The position numbers were made by a program, and so were the translations under genes. The notes under the pieces were generated by a model. It was not told the origin of the DNA, searched no databases, and was given only the letters and a program-made list of their open reading frames with translations. Shown one piece after another: positions 31,805-34,648 of a DNA stretch of 34,648 nt (positions within the stretch are counted from its first letter, which is position 1; every line of letters starts with the position of its first letter). Source of the stretch: Bradyrhizobium oropedii (GTDB lineage Bacteria; Pseudomonadota; Alphaproteobacteria; Rhizobiales; Xanthobacteraceae); the NCBI RefSeq assembly GCF_020889685.1, contig NZ_JACMYO010000079.1, forward strand, positions 1 through 34,648, in the 5' to 3' direction.

Positions 31805-32458
31805 TCAAGATGCGTTGATGGGCTCGGACATCGTTATCCGGTTCTTGACGCTCGGACGCTGCTGCATCCGTGCATACCATGCCGAAAGAGCCTCGCACTC
31901 CACCGGAGCCGGCACGTTCACCAGCCCCGCGAAGATCAAGCCGCCGATGAGGGTGATATCGGCCATCGTGAACGCGTCGCCGGCGACGAACGGCTGTCGT
32001 TTCAAGATGCCGTCAAAGTAGTGCATCCCCCTCAGCGCCTTGTCGCGCTGACGGAATCCCCATTCGGGGTTCTGATAGATCTCGACATGCGGCCCAAGAC
32101 CCGGCGTGGCGTGGTGGAAATAGACACTGATGGCGTCGAGCAATTCCAGTTCGGCGCGCTTGCTCATCATGTGGATCACGCCCTTTTCCCGCGGCATCCT
32201 GCCGGTCAGCGTCGGCGCGCCATCGAGCGCGTCAAGGTACTCGGTAATCGCCGTGCACTCGCCAATAAAGGTCCCGTCTTCGAGTTCGAGCACCGGCAGC
32301 GTGCCGGAGTAGTTCTTGGCCAGGAATTCGGGCTTCTTATGCTCACCCTTGTAGAGATCGACCAATACGAACTCCACGTGCGACCGCAGGTTCTTCTCGG
32401 CCAGGGCGATGCGAACGCGGGCCGGATATGGGCCAGTCGGCCAATCGTAAATCTTCAT
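31805..32458 (-). CDS. Glutathione S-transferase family protein under TetR control
   Basis: 217 residues from ATG 32458 (AGGAG five bases upstream; a GTG directly before it is possible). N-terminal domain: MKIYDWPTGPYPARVRIALAEKNL, FVLVDLYKGEHKKPEFLAKNYSGTLPVLELEDGTFIGECTAITEYLD, with the SGTLPVLE cis-Pro and E-C/T glutathione site. The C-terminal helical domain has FDGILKRQPFVAGDAFTMADITLIGGL. It is a cytoplasmic GST, substrate unknown. It is divergent from a TetR gene, and the gap contains two identical 18-base palindromes, so derepression by a TetR ligand (perhaps an electrophile) is likely. Confidence 0.92.
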   Translation of the reverse strand: MKIYDWPTGPYPARVRIALAEKNLRSHVEFVLVDLYKGEHKKPEFLAKNYSGTLPVLELEDGTFIGECTAITEYLDALDGAPTLTGRMPREKGVIHMMSKRAELELLDAISVYFHHATPGLGPHVEIYQNPEWGFRQRDKALRGMHYFDGILKRQPFVAGDAFTMADITLIGGLIFAGLVNVPAPVECEALSAWYARMQQRPSVKNRITMSEPINAS

Positions 32459-32475
32459 CACGACTCCTATTTTGT

Positions 32476-32493
32476 CTACCTGTCACTTGGTAG
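32476..32493. promoter_or_regulatory. Predicted TetR operator 1
   Basis: CTACC-N8-GGTAG (core CTACCTGTCACTTGGTAG), identical to operator 2 at 32531-32548; lies 18 bases upstream of the GST start. Confidence 0.75.
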
Positions 32494-32530
32494 GTCCGAT
32501 ATGAAGACTTCCAATCCGGCTGGTCAAGCC

Positions 32531-32548
32531 CTACCTGTCACTTGGTAG
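32531..32548. promoter_or_regulatory. Predicted TetR operator 2
   Basis: Exact second copy of the 18-base palindrome, 55 bases from the first, 25 bases upstream of the TetR start. Confidence 0.75.
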
Positions 32549-32572
32549 ATAACGAACCAGTGAGGCGACGAA

Positions 32573-33136
32573 GTGAGTTCAAGCGCCCGGGAGGCCATCT
32601 TGGCGGCAGCAAAGCGGACCGCGCAGGCGCGTGGCTATGGCGGCTTGAATTTCCGCGATCTCGCGGACGACGTCGGGATCAAGGCCGCCAGCATCTACCA
32701 CCATTTCCCAAGTAAAGCCGAACTCGGCGCTGCCGTGGCGCGGCGCTACTGGGAGGACACCGCCGCCCAGCTCGAGGCGATGCTGGCGGAAACTGCCGAT
32801 CCGGTCCGCTGCCTGCGTCGCTATCCCGAGGTGTTTCGCAAAGCGCTCGAGAACGACAATCGCATGTGCCTCTGCAGCTTCATGTCCGCGGAAGTCGACG
32901 ACCTGCCGGACGCGGTGAAGGAGGAGGTCCAGACCTTTGCCGACGTCAACGTGGCGTGGCTGAGCAAGCTGTTGGTAGCCGCGGGCCTGGTCAACTCGAG
33001 AAAGAGCCTGCAGCGGGCCCGCGCCATCTTCGCCGCCGTCGCCGGCGCGCAGCTCGTCGCCAGAAGCCGCTCCGATATTTCGCTCTACGACACGACGATC
33101 GACAGCTATCGCGCCGCGGGTCTTCTGCCGAAGTAG
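32573..33136 (+). CDS. TetR-family transcriptional repressor
   Basis: 187 residues beginning at GTG 32573 (GAGG at 32562). The DNA-binding region is REAILAAAKRTAQARGYGGLNFRDLADDVGIKAASIYHHFPSKAELGAAV, a typical TetR HTH. The ligand-binding half has RYPEVFRKALENDNRMCLCSFMSAEVDDLPDAV with two cysteines in MCLCS that might sense electrophiles, as in NemR-like repressors (inference). It is divergent from a GST gene and two exact palindromes separate them. Probably represses both itself and GST. No other gene follows before the repeat region. Confidence 0.92.
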   Translation: MSSSAREAILAAAKRTAQARGYGGLNFRDLADDVGIKAASIYHHFPSKAELGAAVARRYWEDTAAQLEAMLAETADPVRCLRRYPEVFRKALENDNRMCLCSFMSAEVDDLPDAVKEEVQTFADVNVAWLSKLLVAAGLVNSRKSLQRARAIFAAVAGAQLVARSRSDISLYDTTIDSYRAAGLLPK

Positions 33137-33785
33137 GTCTTCCATGGCTCAATCCCGCGGATGTGGTGCATCACGCCTCCGGCTGATCCACCCTGCGCGC
33201 TTCAACCAGCGCAATGGCATGCAACGGCATTCTCGCGACTGAAACGTCCGAGCCTTGCGTGTCGTTTCGCCCTCTCACTTGGCAGAGGGCGCAGGGAAGA
33301 CCGGGTGCCGATCGCACCCATGGGCCCCGTGCAAAAATAGAAAGCACGGGGGTAGGACCACAGGTGTAACCGGGAACAACCCGGCCTTCCCTGCGCGATG
33401 GTTGTGCGGCTTACTTCGTGCTCTCCCCGGCGAGACTGGGCTTTTTTGTCACCGCTTTCGCAGAAACGCTTGCGCGTTTCGCGAGAAGACACCTACCACT
33501 AGGGCGTCAGGACCACACGACTTCGCCGTCCACCTCACGCGCACTCGTCAGTCGCGCATTCAGCGTCCACCGCATCTCGCCCCGCGTTCGTGACGATCGC
33601 GATCCGCCCCTCTTGTCGGGTGAGACGCGCATATTGAACATCTGAGTTGGGTCATAGCACACTGCTGTCCGCTATCCGAAGATGAGTCCGACCGATTGCG
33701 GTTGGCGGTGAAGGATTGGTTTCGAATGATTGGGTAACGTTGGTCTCAGGTGCGCGGATTGCGAGCTGAAAGCGTGACCATCCAT
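33137..33785. repeat. Gene-free stretch holding a structured multicopy element
   Basis: No credible gene. Much of it (about 33250-33640) matches a roughly 400-base sequence that I remember from many intergenic regions of Bradyrhizobium. It folds strongly: CCCTCT / AGAGGG near 33270-33289; a long stem GCAGGGAAG-a-CCGGGT (33291-33306) with ACCCGG-c-CTTCCCTGC (33379-33394); an inner stem CCCCGTGC (33325-33332) / GCACGGGG (33344-33351); GAAACGC (33463-33469) / GCGTTTC (33474-33480). A terminator-like CCCGG-loop-CTGGG followed by six T ends at 33447. Minus-strand frames inside it, rich in Arg/Ser/Gly, are widely annotated but are probably spurious. Confidence 0.55.
33426..33447 (+). terminator. 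Terminator-like hairpin inside the repeat
   Basis: CCCGG (33426-33430) / CTGGG (33436-33440) with one G-U pair, then C and six T (33442-33447). It suggests that the element is transcribed on the plus strand and terminates here. Confidence 0.45.
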
Positions 33786-34648
33786 CTACGAATTGCGATT
33801 GAGCCAGTTCTCGAACGATTCCTTGGCTGCGTTTGTCAAGATACTCGAAAACAGTTCCTTGTCTCCCGCATACAGACAATGCCGAATGATCGTAAATGGA
33901 CCGAGCCGATCGCTACCCTGTCTTTCGAAGGCCACCTGATATCGCTTAACGGTCGCAATGTTCTCACGCATATAAAAGTTAAACTTGCTCCGACTTATAT
34001 CTGGGCTCAACTTTAGGATCTCGTCCGTGAACCCATCGACCTTGTAGGCCTCAAATTCAAAACCTGCGAAAAAATGGCGAGCTATCTTCAGAAAACTAAA
34101 AGCGTTCAGTCTCGCGTATCTGGAGTTCGCAGTTCCCACCTCACGAGAAGGAACACTCACTTCAGTTTCTCTCGAAAGCTCTTCGTACGAGATGTCCTCC
34201 CTTTCTATCTCAGCGACAGTTGAGTCTCTAATTTCTCGAAACTCCCTATCTGCAAGCTCGAAAAGCGCCGCTAGCGTGTTGATCCTTCGCTTCAGACGAT
34301 TGGGTATGGACTTCTTGTACTTTATCTTGTGATCCAGAATGCTCCAGGAATCTTGGATTACTGTTCGAATTTGAAGTTCGAATCGAAGCGGCGCATAGCG
34401 TGTATATTCCGGCAATATACGACGCTCCGAGTTTAGACGGAGATCGAGGTGCAGTCCCTTATAACCGAAGGAGCCTTCTGTATTTTCTACTTGAGAGATT
34501 TTATCGGTCACATCAACGACTTCAAACTGCTCGGAAAGAACAGACCGAACTTTCTCTATGTCGTCCTCATATAAGCAAACCAAACGTAGGCCTATGATAT
34601 CAGTAAGATGATCTTTGATCGTGTAGGGCTCGGACCTAGCTTCTAGCA
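33786..34648 (-). CDS. RelA/SpoT-domain protein (alarmone synthetase-like), 5' end outside window
   Basis: The frame is open to the last base of the window; at least 287 residues are present and the N-terminus is missing. The first part seen is TIKDHLTDIIGLRLVCLYEDDIEKV, then GSFGYKGLHLDLRL, FELQIRTVIQDSWSILDHKIKYK. These are the RelA/SpoT synthetase hallmarks (DIIGxR, GYxxLH, QIRT...W). No hydrolase (HD), TGS or ACT domains are seen; the remaining 170 residues are helical and charged with no family I recognise. Composition is strikingly lower in GC (mid-40% by eye) than every other gene here, indicating recent acquisition. It might make (p)ppGpp or be a toxic synthetase of the toxSAS/CapRel type with a partner beyond the window. 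Confidence 0.82.
   Translation of the reverse strand, partial: LEARSEPYTIKDHLTDIIGLRLVCLYEDDIEKVRSVLSEQFEVVDVTDKISQVENTEGSFGYKGLHLDLRLNSERRILPEYTRYAPLRFELQIRTVIQDSWSILDHKIKYKKSIPNRLKRRINTLAALFELADREFREIRDSTVAEIEREDISYEELSRETEVSVPSREVGTANSRYARLNAFSFLKIARHFFAGFEFEAYKVDGFTDEILKLSPDISRSKFNFYMRENIATVKRYQVAFERQGSDRLGPFTIIRHCLYAGDKELFSSILTNAAKESFENWLNRNS

Noticed and set aside
32476..32548. Two 18-bp repeats considered as a minimal CRISPR-like array
   Set aside because: Only two copies, each itself a palindrome located at divergent promoters, so they are operators.
33202..33492. 96-codon minus-strand frame in the repeat element
   Set aside because: It lies in a multicopy structured element; such frames are commonly predicted there but have no ribosome site or domain.
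33750..34016. 88-codon plus-strand frame overlapping the RelA/SpoT-like gene
   Set aside because: Antisense to a recognisable domain protein; no ribosome site, no known family.
1..34648. Search for tRNA, rRNA, integrase, transposase or CRISPR
   Set aside because: None found by eye; the suggestion of acquired DNA at the right end rests only on base composition and context.

Overview
The window is about 66% GC by eye over most of its length and reads as chromosomal accessory DNA of an alphaproteobacterium, most likely Bradyrhizobium or a close relative. The signs are the style of the proteins (OhrR/Ohr pair, DUF2167, DUF899, NylB-like serine hydrolase, BamA C-terminus) and intergenic palindromic repeats that I recall from Bradyrhizobium genomes (699-767, 26067-26157, 28236-28270, 33250-33640). 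The genus is an inference from memory, not a database result. I see no rRNA, tRNA, CRISPR array, transposase or integrase.

Layout. 1-2666: end of a regulator, a small beta-propeller protein and an MFS carrier. 2806-5643 (minus): an operon DUF2167 membrane protein > site-2 protease > periplasmic ligand-binding protein. 5857-6097: a gene-free stretch with promoter, stem-loop and terminator, a candidate small RNA, followed by an RtcB-type RNA ligase (6196-7536). 7761-8350: decayed 3' end of a bamA copy. 8388-9911: divergent ohrR/ohr with twin operators, plus an exported cupin. 9963-25491: a run of regulator-plus-export/detoxification modules (LysR/DHA2, LysR/DHA2+DUF1993, GNAT-MFS-M20/LysR, DUF899/MarR-EamA, MFS/LysR, a MarR-GNAT fusion). 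25561-29094: a degenerate peptide deformylase paralogue, a class C-like serine hydrolase, a VOC protein and a GST. 29127-33136: LysR / SDR + F420-reductase-like operon, then GST / TetR with two identical operators. 33137-33785: a structured repeat without a gene. 33786 to the end: a lower-GC RelA/SpoT-domain gene that runs off the window and probably marks the edge of acquired DNA.

Functionally the region is a patchwork of small, locally regulated units for efflux, redox and electrophile defence (Ohr, two GSTs, SDR, F420-reductase-like protein, acetyltransferases). Five LysR, three MarR-type (one fused to an acetyltransferase) and one TetR regulator sit beside the genes they probably control, and for several I can point to a palindromic operator. 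Three genes are broken by frameshifts (bamA remnant, DHA2 transporter at 14326-14332, MFS transporter near 23445-23452), so either decay or assembly error affects this segment. The best candidates for something new are the 5857-6097 transcript, the DUF2167/M50/binding-protein operon, the deformylase paralogue lacking two metal ligands, and the low-GC alarmone-synthetase-like gene.
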